Shown here: in pieces, positions 40,846 through 49,177 of the stretch | Numbering within the stretch: the stretch's first letter is position 1 | Layout: every line of letters begins with the position of its first letter | From: CAJBNH01 sp964447285 | GTDB lineage: Bacteria > Myxococcota_A > UBA9042 | DNA length: 64,000 nt | Assembly (NCBI GenBank): GCA_964447285.1 | Contig: CAYURO010000010.1 | Location: 1-64,000, forward strand | Direction: 5' to 3' | Made by a program: the position numbers and the translations under genes | Notes under the pieces: model-generated | The model's input: only the letters and a program-made list of their open reading frames with translations | The model's database searches: none | What the model was told of the DNA's origin: nothing

Positions 40846-41781
40846 TCACCGCTGCAGTTTCACCTGAAGCCAAGCCACGCCGCCGAAGTCGTCTCGGGCC
40901 ACGACCCAGACGTCTACGGCCTTGCCCGTCGCGACGCCGTCCGACAGCCACTTGTTGTCGGGATAGTCCTGATAGCTGCGCTGCTGGTCGAAGTCGCCTG
41001 CGGTCGAGTACCACGCGAACAACACGTCGCCCGTTGCGGTTGCGTCGACGGGAAGGCCCGTTGGGGTCAACTCGGTCCAGTCCGGCGCCAGCGCGACCTC
41101 GGCCTTGCCGACGACCTGAGCCGTCTCTCCCGTCAACAAAGCCTTACCCTCTACCTTCAGCAAGTCGATCGCCGGATTGGCGTGAAAGTCCTTGGCGTCC
41201 GTGGGGATGGTGAGGCTGCGGTAGCCGATGACACAGTGGTCGCGGTCGGGGCAGCCCTGGGCCAGGAACGCCGTCGCGGTCGCGGGGCACGTGCCGCCGA
41301 ACGACGCAGCCTCAGCCACGCCGAACAACACCTTGATCTCAGGGGGTCCCTTGGCGCCGGCAATGCTGGACGGGATGCCGCCCACACCAGAGGTACCGCC
41401 CGCTCCCGGGTTGGCCTGCTGGTAGGCCGCCAGACCCGCTGCCAGGGTTGTCAGGTGCTCAAAGGACGCGGTCGCCGTCGCCTGCACGCCCAGATCGACC
41501 TGCAGCTGCGGGTCCACACAAGCAAACTTGCCGTTCACTGTGGTGGCGAACAGGCACAGCGCCCAGGCGTGGCACAGCTGGGTCTCCGCCGTGACGCCCA
41601 CGACCTTCGCGTCCAGCACGGTCGAGCTACCGGGCGCACCGGCCAGGTACGGCGGCTCGGCGCGAGCGGCCAGCACGCGTATTCCCTTGACCAGTGACGG
41701 CGGGTCGAAGTCGCTGCCGCACCCAGCAAGCGCGACGGCCGTGAGTGTGAGGACGAACAAGGACAGGCGGAATCGGGACAT
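40846..41781 (-). CDS. Lipoprotein of unknown function in the exbB-exbD-tonB operon
   Basis: This 311-residue protein has a clear lipoprotein signal (LSLFVLTLTAVALAGC) and then a beta-rich region beginning LVKGIRVLAARAEPPYLAGAPGSS, reminiscent of Ig-like or periplasmic beta-sandwich domains. Four further Cys in the middle (CHAWALC, CPD, HCVIGYRSL) may form disulfides, and the end is Trp/Asp-rich. I do not recognise a family. It starts 35 bases after the tonB stop on the same strand and is probably the last gene of that operon, so it may be a surface component of the TonB-linked uptake system. Confidence 0.75.
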   Translation of the reverse strand: MSRFRLSLFVLTLTAVALAGCGSDFDPPSLVKGIRVLAARAEPPYLAGAPGSSTVLDAKVVGVTAETQLCHAWALCLFATTVNGKFACVDPQLQVDLGVQATATASFEHLTTLAAGLAAYQQANPGAGGTSGVGGIPSSIAGAKGPPEIKVLFGVAEAASFGGTCPATATAFLAQGCPDRDHCVIGYRSLTIPTDAKDFHANPAIDLLKVEGKALLTGETAQVVGKAEVALAPDWTELTPTGLPVDATATGDVLFAWYSTAGDFDQQRSYQDYPDNKWLSDGVATGKAVDVWVVARDDFGGVAWLQVKLQR

Positions 41782-41816
41782 GGCGGGGCTCCTGACACGG
41801 CGTGGGCGACGGCGGA

Positions 41817-42602
41817 TCACGCGTCGCGCGGCTTGAACTCCACGACGAAGGGGACACGGTCGACCATGGGCTCGCCGTTGCGGCGGCCGGGCTCGAAGGG
41901 ACAGCGCTCGAGTGCTTCGCGGGCAGCGCGGTCGAACGGCTCGCCGACACCGCGCAGCACCTTGACGCCCGTCACCCGGCCATCGCGGTCGACCGTCAGC
42001 AGCAGCTTGACCTCGACGATGCGGCGCTCGACCAAGGCATCGGCTGGCCACTCGACCGGGCAGGCGTTGCGGGGCACGGCGCGGCGGATCACGTCTTCAG
42101 GCCGCACCACCGCGGGCGCGGCGGCCGCCGGAGCTTGGAACGTGCGTGGCGCCTCTGGGGCGTCGGGGGCGTTGCGGCGGTTGCGCTCGTTGGCCTCGAC
42201 CGCGGGGTCGCCGAACACGTCCTCGTCACCCTTTTCGGCCACGATGCTGCCGCCTCCCTCGTACACCTGCGACAAGACAAGTGGTGCGGGCTCGGACGGC
42301 GACGGCGCATCGGCAGGGCTTGGCTTGGTGGACCTGGGCTTGGGGCGGGCCACGGGCTGTGGCGCCTCGGGCTCCGCCTTGACGACTTCAGTCGGTTTGG
42401 GCGGTTCGGGCAGCGGGTCCTGGACGACTTCCGGCTTGGGCAGCTCGACGTCGAACTGCACCGTCTTGGCCACGTGGATGTTGGCGGGCTCGGTCGGTGG
42501 CGGCTGGCGGTCGAGCGTCATCGCAGCGCCGATGAGCGCCACGTGCGTGCCCACAGCCACCAGCCAAGCGATCTTTTGTTCGCGCGTCACAACCATCTCC
42601 AA
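41817..42602 (-). CDS. tonB: TonB family energy-transducing protein
   Basis: This 261-residue protein has an N-terminal membrane anchor (IAWLVAVGTHVALIGAAMTL), a Pro/Glu/Lys-rich periplasmic spacer (residues ~45-130, many PEPPKP-like units), and a C-terminal TonB domain (RIVEVKLLLTVDRDGRVTGVKVLRG, FDRAAREALERCPFEPGRRNG). TonB passes proton-motive energy from ExbB/ExbD to outer-membrane receptors. A Cys pair (CPVEW and CPFEP) is unusual for TonB and could form a disulfide. It starts 27 bases after exbD, and a TonB-dependent receptor is divergently encoded upstream of the operon. Confidence 0.92.
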   Translation of the reverse strand: MEMVVTREQKIAWLVAVGTHVALIGAAMTLDRQPPPTEPANIHVAKTVQFDVELPKPEVVQDPLPEPPKPTEVVKAEPEAPQPVARPKPRSTKPSPADAPSPSEPAPLVLSQVYEGGGSIVAEKGDEDVFGDPAVEANERNRRNAPDAPEAPRTFQAPAAAAPAVVRPEDVIRRAVPRNACPVEWPADALVERRIVEVKLLLTVDRDGRVTGVKVLRGVGEPFDRAAREALERCPFEPGRRNGEPMVDRVPFVVEFKPRDA

Positions 42603-42629
42603 GTCCTCGTCCTTGCTCCACGTTTGCGG

Positions 42630-43055
42630 CTAGTCGATGTCCTGGGCCTTGGTATTGACGGCGATGTCGGTCACGCCCTGCAGCCGCAGCAGGTCCATCA
42701 GCTGGATCACGCTGCCGTGGGTGGCGTCTCGGTCCGCACTCAGGATGGCCGGCACCTTGGGGTCGGCCTTCGCACGCGAACGGGCCTCGGTCCGCAGCTG
42801 GTCGGGGGTCGTGGGCTTGCCGTCCAGAAACAGCTTTCCCTGCTTGTTCAGCACCACCGACAGGGGCCGCGAGGGCTTGGCCTCAGCGCTGGCGGCAGCG
42901 GGCAGGTTCACTTCGACCACTTTGGGTGTCTGCATGGCGGCAATGCTGGTGCTGGTCAGCATGAAGATGATCAACAGCACGAGCATGATGTCGACCAGCG
43001 GAGTCACGTTGATGTCGGCGACGATGTCGTCTCCGGAGTTCGCGCGGGCGGCCAT
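42630..43055 (-). CDS. exbD: ExbD/TolR family biopolymer transporter
   Basis: This 141-residue protein has a single N-terminal membrane helix with the conserved proton-conducting Asp (NVTPLVDIMLVLLIIFMLTS) and a periplasmic domain ending VTDIAVNTKAQ. It works with the ExbB-like protein encoded 53 bases upstream and TonB downstream to energise outer-membrane transport. TolR is the alternative, but no tolA, tolB or pal gene follows. Confidence 0.95.
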   Translation of the reverse strand: MAARANSGDDIVADINVTPLVDIMLVLLIIFMLTSTSIAAMQTPKVVEVNLPAAASAEAKPSRPLSVVLNKQGKLFLDGKPTTPDQLRTEARSRAKADPKVPAILSADRDATHGSVIQLMDLLRLQGVTDIAVNTKAQDID

Positions 43056-43108
43056 GGTCTACCTCGTTCGGAATGCAGACGGCTCAGGGTTCGTCAGTTG
43101 GGCGACGG

Positions 43109-43798
43109 TCAGGCGACGCGGCGAAAGGACTGCGAGTTGGCGTCGCCGCGAGGCGCCTCTTGCTTGGTCCACGCCAGCACGATGCCGGCCAGAACGCGGG
43201 TGTCCGACTGGGCTTCTTTCACGCGGGTGCGCAGGTAGTTGAACGCGACGACCGCCGGAATGGCGACGAACAAGCCGATGGCGGTGGCCACCAACGCTTC
43301 CGAGATGCTGGACATGATCGCCTGGTTGGCAGTCGCGGCGGCAGCACCTGTGGCCAGCTGCAGGTCCGAGAACGCGCCCATGATGCCGATGACGGTGCCC
43401 AGCAGGCCGACGAACGGCGCATTCGAGCCGATGGTGCCCAGCCACGCGAGCCGCTGGTCGTACCGCTTGGACTCGGCGGCCTCGCGGGCGCCCATCACTT
43501 CTTCGACCGACGCCGAACCGCGGTGCAGTTCCGCCACGCCCGCCAGCGCGACTTGGGCCGCCATGCCCGAATACGGGGCCAGCAGCTTCTCGACGGCCTC
43601 GCGCCCCTCGTCCATCGCCTTCAACAGCGGCTGCTGCAGCTTCTCGACCGGCACGCGGTTGCGGCGCAGAAAGAGCAGGCGCTCGACGGCGATGGCGACC
43701 AGAAATACCGACATGAACATCAGCAGATACAGAATCCACGCGGCACCAAACAGGTCCAGCACTTGCGCGGTGTGGTCGACGATCTCGTGCGTCATCAT
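43109..43798 (-). CDS. exbB: ExbB/TolQ/MotA family proton channel
   Basis: This 229-residue protein has three membrane helices: ~18-38 (FGAAWILYLLMFMSVFLVAI), and a pair in the C-terminal half around LLGTVIGIMGAF and ALVATAIGLFVAIPAVVAFNYL, with the family signature WLGTIGSNAPFVGLLGTVIGIM. It forms the channel of the Ton motor with ExbD. Of two adjacent ATGs, the first (43798) sits nine bases after GAGGAG. It is the first gene of exbB-exbD-tonB-lipoprotein, with a strong promoter-like element 122 bases upstream. Confidence 0.95.
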   Translation of the reverse strand: MMTHEIVDHTAQVLDLFGAAWILYLLMFMSVFLVAIAVERLLFLRRNRVPVEKLQQPLLKAMDEGREAVEKLLAPYSGMAAQVALAGVAELHRGSASVEEVMGAREAAESKRYDQRLAWLGTIGSNAPFVGLLGTVIGIMGAFSDLQLATGAAAATANQAIMSSISEALVATAIGLFVAIPAVVAFNYLRTRVKEAQSDTRVLAGIVLAWTKQEAPRGDANSQSFRRVA

Positions 43799-43920
43799 CT
43801 CGGGCGTCTCCTCAGAAGTTCGACTCGTCCTGGCCGTAAGATGCAGCAGTTTGCCGGCGGATGCGCTGCCGAAGCTGGGGGGTTCTTGTCGCGGCACACC
43901 CGGTCGCCATCGGCCCTCTC

Positions 43921-43948
43921 ACGATAGGCGTTTCAGACGACTTGTCAA
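43921..43948 (-). promoter_or_regulatory. Putative promoter of the exbB operon
   Basis: Minus-strand TTGACA (perfect) and TATCGT (four of six) are 16 bases apart. The predicted leader is about 115 bases. It sits back to back with the receptor promoter 31 bases away, so a shared regulator could act on both. Confidence 0.5.
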
Positions 43949-43979
43949 CTCGGATTCTGCGCGACGTCACTTATTTGCC

Positions 43980-44008
43980 TTGCCAAGGTCGACCCAACCG
44001 CCTATGTT
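43980..44008 (+). promoter_or_regulatory. Putative promoter of the TonB-dependent receptor
   Basis: TTGCCA (five of six) and TATGTT (four of six) are 17 bases apart, 44 bases before ATG 44053. I see no clear Fur-box palindrome between the two divergent promoters. Confidence 0.5.
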
Positions 44009-44052
44009 GTCTCTCGACAGTCGGCCCCACCCACCGACTCAGGAGCTCCCGG

Positions 44053-46821
44053 ATGCACGTCGCCAGCCCCCGTACGATGCAGTATATCCTTGTGACAGCA
44101 GGTCTTTGCGCCGCGATGGCCGCCATGGCGCAGGCACCGACACCCTCCCCACAGAAGAGTGGACGACCCGCTCAAGCAGGCGGTAAAGCCGGTTCAGACG
44201 GTTCGGTCGGTTCCGCGGACAAGACGGCCCCGGTCGTCGTGCCGCCCAAGCTGGTGCGCGACTCGCGGCCGGTGTACCCGGCGGTGCTGGTCGGGTCGGG
44301 TCAGGAAGGGGTCGTGGTGCTGGAGCTGGAGATCGCCCCCGATGGCCAGGTGCGCGACGCCAAAGTGCTGACGTCGGGCGGCGAGGTGTTCGACCAGGCG
44401 GCGCTGGTGGCGGCGAAGGGTTTGGGCTTCGAGCCTGCCACATCGGACGGCAAGCCGGTCGCGGTGAAGATCCAGTTTCGCTATCGCATTCGGGAGGATG
44501 CCAAGCCGGTTGCACCAGTCGCCCTTCCGGCCGAGGCCACGGTTCCGGTCGCACCAGAGACGCCCCAGCCGTCTTTGGATGCGCCGCCCGCCGAAGAGGT
44601 TCGCAAGGGAGCGCGGGTCATTGGGCGTGTGCTCGAGCGCGGGACCAAGCGGCCGGTCGCCGGGGCGTTGGTGGTGCTGCCCGCGCATGATCTGGAGACG
44701 TATACGGAAAACGACGGGCGCTTCGTGTTTGAGGGCGTGCCCGCCGGTTCGACGCCGATCTTCCTGCCCGGCACCGACCACCAGCCGCTGCGGGCGACCG
44801 TGCGCGTGCCCCAGCAGGGCGAGGTCGAGACCGTGTTGCGCCCAGAGCTGAAGAGCTACGTCCTGTACCGCGCCTCAGCCGTCGCCCCCGCCGAGTCGGG
44901 AGAGGTCGCCAAGCGCACCATCTCGCGCGAGGAAATCGCCAAGGTTCCGGGGGTTTACGGCGACAGCTTCAAGGTCGTGACCAACCTTCCCGGCGTGGCC
45001 CGCACCGGCAACTCGGGCAGCGGCCAGATCGTGGTGCGCGGCTCGGCCCCCAGCGACACCCAGTCGGTGGTCGAGGGCGTCGAGATCCCCGCGCTGTTCC
45101 ACTTCGGCGGCATCTACTCGGTCTTCAACACCGACTTCCTGGATGCGGTGGACTTCCAGCCCGGCAACCAGCCCGTTCGCTATGGTCGGCGCACCGGTGG
45201 CCTGATCGAGACACGTTTGGCCATCCCGAAGCCCGACGACGGCTGGCGCACCGTGATCGAGGCCAACCTCTTCCACACCGGCGTGATCTCCAGTGGCCCG
45301 GTTGGCAAGGACACGCACATCGCGCTGGCGGCGCGCCGGTCGTACATCGACGTGGTGCTGGACACGGTGGTGCCCGCGAGCGCCCTGCCGTTCGCACTCG
45401 CGCCCCGCTATTACGACTACCAGGCCAAGATCGACCACCGGCTGTCGGCCAAGGCGTCGGCGACGCTGTTCCTGTTCGGGTCTGACGACAAATTCGAGGC
45501 GCTGGTCGACAAGCCCCCGGCCGGCTTTCCCGATGCCCGCGGCGGCGTGTCGGCCGGCACCTCGTTCTTCGGCGGACTGGGCGTGTTCCGCTATGTCGAC
45601 AAGGACTTCCGCGCGCAGACGACGCTGGGCATCGTGCCGCAGACGCTGAACCTGGGCGTGGGCGACGCGCTGAAGTTCGACCTGTCGTCCACGCGGGTGA
45701 CCTTGCGGCAGGACCTTGCCTACGACCTGGGCCCGGCGACGGTGCGCGGCGGCATGGACTGGCAGTGGCAACCCTATGAGATCGCGATCAAGTTGCCCTT
45801 TGCCCCGTCGAGCCAGGAGCCCGGTACCGGCGACACGGGCGCCCCGTCAACGACGATCGAGATCGCGCAGAAGGGCGCGTTCTACTACCCTGCCCTGTGG
45901 CTGGACGCCGTGTGGCGGCCGACGAAGACGACCGAGCTCGTGCCGGGCGTGCGACTCGACTACTTCATGAGTTACGAAGATCTGGCCGACGGCACCACCA
46001 CCAAGAACCGCCTCGACTCGACCCTGTCGCCCCGGCTGGCGGCGCGGCAGAAGATCGGCGAGAAGTGGACGGTCGAGGCGGCCGCCGGCTACACGTCGCA
46101 GTCGCCTGACCCGCAGCAACTGGGCACCGCGGTCGGCAACCCGAACCTGAACGCGATCCATGGCTTCGAGGTCTCGACCGGTGTCGAAGGTCAAGTCACC
46201 GACGCGATCCAGGTCGAGCTGCAGTTGTTCGACAAGACGCTGTCGGATCTGGTGTCGCCCAACCCCAACTGGCCGGCCAGCGGCGTATCGTACGAAAACA
46301 TCGGCGAGGGCAAGGTGCGCGGACTCGAGCTGCTGGTGCGCCACGCGCCCGTCGGCAAGTTCTTCGGCTGGGTCAGCTACACGCTGCAACGCGCCACCCG
46401 CATCGACCGCCCCGGCGAAGTCGAGCGCCTGTTCGGCTGGGACCAGACGCACATCCTGACGGCGCTGGGGTCGTACAAGCTGCCGCGCAACTGGGAGATC
46501 GGCGCACGCTGGCGCTTCAGCACCGGCAGCCCGTACACGCCCGTGGTCGGTTCAACCTGGAACGCGGACAACGACACGTGGTCCAACGTCTCGTCGACGT
46601 GCGTCAACTGCGAGCGACTGCCCGACTTCCACCAACTCGACATCCGCGTCGACAAAACGTGGGCCTTCGACTCGTGGGTGCTGTCGACGTACCTGGACCT
46701 GCAGAATGCGTACAACCGCGCGAATGCCGAAGGGATCACCTACAGCTACGACGCCCGTCAGAAGGTGTATCAGTCGGGGTTGCCGATCATCCCTTCGTTC
46801 GGAGTCCGGGGTGAGTTTTGA
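44053..46821 (+). CDS. TonB-dependent outer-membrane receptor with N-terminal TonB-C-like domain
   Basis: This 922-residue protein starts at ATG 44053 behind AGGAG with a signal peptide ending near AAMAQA. Residues ~65-160 are a TonB C-terminal-type domain (VYPAVLVGSGQEGVVVLELEIAPDGQVRDAKVL ends this stretch's first half; then FDQAALVAAKGLGFEPA). Residues ~190-285 form a carboxypeptidase-regulatory-like beta domain (VIGRVLERGTKRPVAGALVV). A plug domain follows (GDSFKVVTNLPGVART, IVVRGSAPSDTQSVVEGVEIP), then a beta-barrel to the terminal Phe. Such receptors import siderophores, vitamins or glycans. A TonB-C-like domain at the receptor's own N-terminus is uncommon and might interact with the motor. 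It lies divergent to exbB-exbD-tonB. Confidence 0.92.
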   Translation: MHVASPRTMQYILVTAGLCAAMAAMAQAPTPSPQKSGRPAQAGGKAGSDGSVGSADKTAPVVVPPKLVRDSRPVYPAVLVGSGQEGVVVLELEIAPDGQVRDAKVLTSGGEVFDQAALVAAKGLGFEPATSDGKPVAVKIQFRYRIREDAKPVAPVALPAEATVPVAPETPQPSLDAPPAEEVRKGARVIGRVLERGTKRPVAGALVVLPAHDLETYTENDGRFVFEGVPAGSTPIFLPGTDHQPLRATVRVPQQGEVETVLRPELKSYVLYRASAVAPAESGEVAKRTISREEIAKVPGVYGDSFKVVTNLPGVARTGNSGSGQIVVRGSAPSDTQSVVEGVEIPALFHFGGIYSVFNTDFLDAVDFQPGNQPVRYGRRTGGLIETRLAIPKPDDGWRTVIEANLFHTGVISSGPVGKDTHIALAARRSYIDVVLDTVVPASALPFALAPRYYDYQAKIDHRLSAKASATLFLFGSDDKFEALVDKPPAGFPDARGGVSAGTSFFGGLGVFRYVDKDFRAQTTLGIVPQTLNLGVGDALKFDLSSTRVTLRQDLAYDLGPATVRGGMDWQWQPYEIAIKLPFAPSSQEPGTGDTGAPSTTIEIAQKGAFYYPALWLDAVWRPTKTTELVPGVRLDYFMSYEDLADGTTTKNRLDSTLSPRLAARQKIGEKWTVEAAAGYTSQSPDPQQLGTAVGNPNLNAIHGFEVSTGVEGQVTDAIQVELQLFDKTLSDLVSPNPNWPASGVSYENIGEGKVRGLELLVRHAPVGKFFGWVSYTLQRATRIDRPGEVERLFGWDQTHILTALGSYKLPRNWEIGARWRFSTGSPYTPVVGSTWNADNDTWSNVSSTCVNCERLPDFHQLDIRVDKTWAFDSWVLSTYLDLQNAYNRANAEGITYSYDARQKVYQSGLPIIPSFGVRGEF

Positions 46822-47041
46822 CGTCCGGCGGAGGCGGCGGCGGTGGCGCAGCCCCCAAGTGGAAGGCCGCCTCGCGCTCGGCATACACGTCGGCCAGCTG
46901 CAGCTCGAGACCGCGAACCAACGAGATCACCTCGTCGGCGTCGGCGGTCCCCAGCTCGCGAAACAGCCGCTCGCGCTCTGCGTACAGCGACTCCAGCTGC
47001 GTGGCCATGTCGATTTCGGGGGGCTTTGGGCGGGGCGGCAT
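46787..47041 (-). CDS. Small coiled-coil protein of unknown function
   Basis: This 84-residue protein has a heptad-like helical core (MATQLESLYAERERLFREL, VRGLELQLADVYAEREAAF) and a Pro-rich tail. ATG 47041 follows GAGG with seven-base spacing. Its last 35 bases overlap the 3' end of the convergent receptor gene. The helical periodicity and the good ribosome site support a real gene; the function is unknown. A start at the internal Met (MATQLES) is possible. Confidence 0.6.
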   Translation of the reverse strand: MPPRPKPPEIDMATQLESLYAERERLFRELGTADADEVISLVRGLELQLADVYAEREAAFHLGAAPPPPPPPDVKTHPGLRTKG

Positions 47042-47165
47042 GGCGGGTCCTCGGGGGCGGGGGAAGACGCAAGCGTAGCTGTCCCTACCCGTGGCGCAAG
47101 CTGCGGGTTTGGGGTGAACAGCAGGGACTGAACAAACGGGGCCGCCTCAGGCGATAGGTGGCAGG

Positions 47166-47744
47166 ATGGCAAACGAAATGGACGATCTGCTGACCACACA
47201 GGAAGCCGCTGAGAAGTTGGGCGTGGGCCCCACCACCATCAAGCGGTGGGCCGACGAAGGACGCATCGAAGCCGTCCGGACACTGGGTGGGCACAGGCGT
47301 TTCACGGTCGATTCGGTCGAAAAGCTCCGACGGCTTGAGGTGGGCGACGACGACGCCGTGCGGTCCGTTCCGGAAGGTCTGGCGCGCATGACGTCTGCCG
47401 AGATCGACGCCCTGCCGGTCGGCATCATCGGCTTCGACGACGACGCGCGCGTCACCGTCTACAACCGCGCCGAGTCCGACTTTGCCCGGGTCTCGCCGGA
47501 ACGAGCCGCGGGCAAGCACCTGTTTGGCGAGCTGGCCCCCTGCATGAACAACCGGCTGGTCTATGGCCGCGTCATGGCTGGCATTCGCGAGGGCGAACTG
47601 GATCTGGAGCTGGACTACGTCTTCTCGTTCAAGATGCAGCCGCGGTCGGTGCGATTGCGCTTCTACCGCGACCCGGCGACGGCGACGAACTGGCTGGTGG
47701 TCACGCCGCGCCCGTCGGGTGTCGATGCGGGTACGCTGGAGTAG
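47166..47744 (+). CDS. HTH (excisionase/MerR-like) protein fused to a photoactive-yellow-protein-like PAS domain
   Basis: This 192-residue protein has two domains. Residues ~8-55 are a BldC/excisionase/MerR-type helix-turn-helix (LLTTQEAAEKLGVGPTTIKRWADEG, then the LGGHRRF wing). Residues ~75-183 align without gaps over the core with photoactive yellow protein: VYNRAESD for QYNAAEGD, GKHLFGELAPCMNN for GKNFFKDVAPCTDS, FSFKMQP for FDYQMTP. The residues matching PYP Tyr42, Glu46, Cys69 and Met100 are Tyr99, Glu103, Cys126 and Met157; those matching Thr50 and Arg52 differ (Ala, Val). PYP binds p-coumarate on Cys69. It may be a light-responsive DNA-binding protein, or a PAS sensor using the Cys otherwise. 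No tyrosine ammonia-lyase or p-coumaroyl ligase gene is nearby. AGG precedes the ATG closely. Confidence 0.87.
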   Translation: MANEMDDLLTTQEAAEKLGVGPTTIKRWADEGRIEAVRTLGGHRRFTVDSVEKLRRLEVGDDDAVRSVPEGLARMTSAEIDALPVGIIGFDDDARVTVYNRAESDFARVSPERAAGKHLFGELAPCMNNRLVYGRVMAGIREGELDLELDYVFSFKMQPRSVRLRFYRDPATATNWLVVTPRPSGVDAGTLE

Positions 47745-47753
47745 ACCCGTCGG

Positions 47754-48764
47754 CTACTCATACAACCGCTTGATCACGTAAGGGTTCTCGCAGTCCGTCA
47801 CGAACTCGATGCTGTCGTCGCCGTCGGTCGTGTCCGTGGTCCACAGCTCGACGCCAGCGGCCTTCAGCTTGTCGACCGTCACCGCCGCCGGGTGGCCGTA
47901 CGAGTTCTTCTGGCCGACGCTCAAGATGCCAACTTCTGGAGAAGCCGCGGCAAGAAACGCATCGGAAGTGGCCGAAGCCGCGCCGTGGTGCGACACCTTC
48001 AGGACGTCGACGTCTTCGAGCATCCCCGCCTTGTCCATGTCCGCCTCAGCCCAGACCTCCGCGTCACCGGTCAACAGGACCATCGACCCCGGACAGCCGA
48101 TCGACAGCACAATCGAGTCGTCGTTGCTGTAGCCCGTCAGCGGACTGCCCGGGTTCAGCACGTTGGCCTGGAAACCGCCCAGTGGAATGCCGTCACCGCG
48201 CTTCAGTACGCCGATCGGCGCCTCTTCGTCCATGGCTGCGGTCAGAAACTCCGCGAACACGTCCGTGTCCTTGGCCGTCCCGTTCCAATAGATATTCGCC
48301 ACGTTGAACAGCGCCAGCGCACCGACCAGACCGCCCACATGGTCGGCGTCGGGGTGCGTCACGACGATGGTGTCCAGATGGTCGATGCCCAGACGCAGCA
48401 AGCGGTCCTTCAACAACGAGTCGCTCTTGCCGCCGTCGATCAGCATGGTCTCGCCGCTGCCGGCCTCGACCAGAATCGCGTCGCCCTGCCCCACGTCGAA
48501 AAACACCACCCGGAAGCCGTTGTAGGGCACGTCCGGCGGCGGAATGACCACTTCCTCAACGGTCTCTTCCTGCGTGTCCTGAACAACTTCGACCGCGTCA
48601 TCGGCATCGGCAGGCACCGTGTCACCGTCCGCCGTGTCACTTGCGTCCTGAACGACGCCGTCCTTGACGTCCTGTGCACTGCTGCCCGAGCTGCAGGCCG
48701 ACGCCGCCAAGGCCACCGGCAAAAGGAGGAACACCGACAGCTTGCGAAGGGACAACAGCGTCAT
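47754..48764 (-). CDS. Lipoprotein with ComEC-like metallo-beta-lactamase domain
   Basis: This 336-residue protein has a lipoprotein signal (LRKLSVFLLLPVALAASAC), ~70 residues rich in Asp, Val and Glu, and a metallo-beta-lactamase domain like that at the C-terminus of the DNA-uptake protein ComEC: VVFFDVGQGDAILVEAGSGE, LIDGGKSDS, VVTHPDADHVGGLVGAL (HxDxDH metal site), LLTGDAE, LKVSHHGAASAT. ComEC domains of this type can be nucleases or phosphodiesterases. A freestanding lipoprotein form would act outside the inner membrane. The start at 48764 is chosen from AGGA just upstream; two Met codons lie earlier. It follows a TfoX-N gene on the same strand. Confidence 0.88.
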   Translation of the reverse strand: MTLLSLRKLSVFLLLPVALAASACSSGSSAQDVKDGVVQDASDTADGDTVPADADDAVEVVQDTQEETVEEVVIPPPDVPYNGFRVVFFDVGQGDAILVEAGSGETMLIDGGKSDSLLKDRLLRLGIDHLDTIVVTHPDADHVGGLVGALALFNVANIYWNGTAKDTDVFAEFLTAAMDEEAPIGVLKRGDGIPLGGFQANVLNPGSPLTGYSNDDSIVLSIGCPGSMVLLTGDAEVWAEADMDKAGMLEDVDVLKVSHHGAASATSDAFLAAASPEVGILSVGQKNSYGHPAAVTVDKLKAAGVELWTTDTTDGDDSIEFVTDCENPYVIKRLYE

Positions 48765-48806
48765 GGACATCCTGGCACCCACGCGGGGGGATGGGCGTGG
48801 GCTTGC

Positions 48807-48835
48807 AAGCTACCGTCCGCCGGGGCTACGGGCAA
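48807..48835 (-). promoter_or_regulatory. Putative promoter of the ComEC-like lipoprotein
   Basis: Minus-strand TTGCCC and TAGCTT are exactly 17 bases apart, overlapping the 3' end of the TfoX-N gene; the -10 ends 42 bases before ATG 48764. Confidence 0.45.
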
Positions 48836-49166
48836 GAAAGCCGCCGCGCGGCTTCTTCGGCGCCGGCAAGGGCAGCTCAGCCGCGGTCAGTTGCACGAGC
48901 TGGCTCAGCCAGGGTGGGTCGTCCAGCTGGTCCTGAATCAGAAAATGGTTCTTGGCGCGCGGATACGGCGGGGCCTCTGCCGGCGTCCCGATGAAGGCGC
49001 GCCCTGCCGCCGTGGGTCGCACGTACAGCCGGTCATCGCAGATTAGCGCCACCATCTTGTCGTCGCAATAGACGCCAAACTCGCCGAACATCTTGCGATA
49101 CCTGACGTTGCCTGCGCCGGCGATGCGGGCCAACACGTACTCGGCGGTCTCGACCCGCGATGCCAT
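48810..49166 (-). CDS. TfoX/Sxy N-terminal-domain protein
   Basis: This 118-residue protein matches the TfoX N-terminal domain: YVLARIAGAGNVRYRKMFGEFGVYCDDKMVALICDDRLYVRPT is its core (residues ~10-52), and a conserved PYPRAKNHFLI segment follows. In Haemophilus and Escherichia, Sxy/TfoX switches on competence genes; short N-domain-only proteins are common and uncharacterised. It has no TfoX C-terminal domain. A 14-base perfect palindrome (49178-49191) lies 12 bases upstream of its ATG and could be an operator. The ComEC-like lipoprotein gene follows. Confidence 0.88.
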   Translation of the reverse strand: MASRVETAEYVLARIAGAGNVRYRKMFGEFGVYCDDKMVALICDDRLYVRPTAAGRAFIGTPAEAPPYPRAKNHFLIQDQLDDPPWLSQLVQLTAAELPLPAPKKPRGGFLARSPGGR

Positions 49167-49177
49167 CGGTTCACCCC

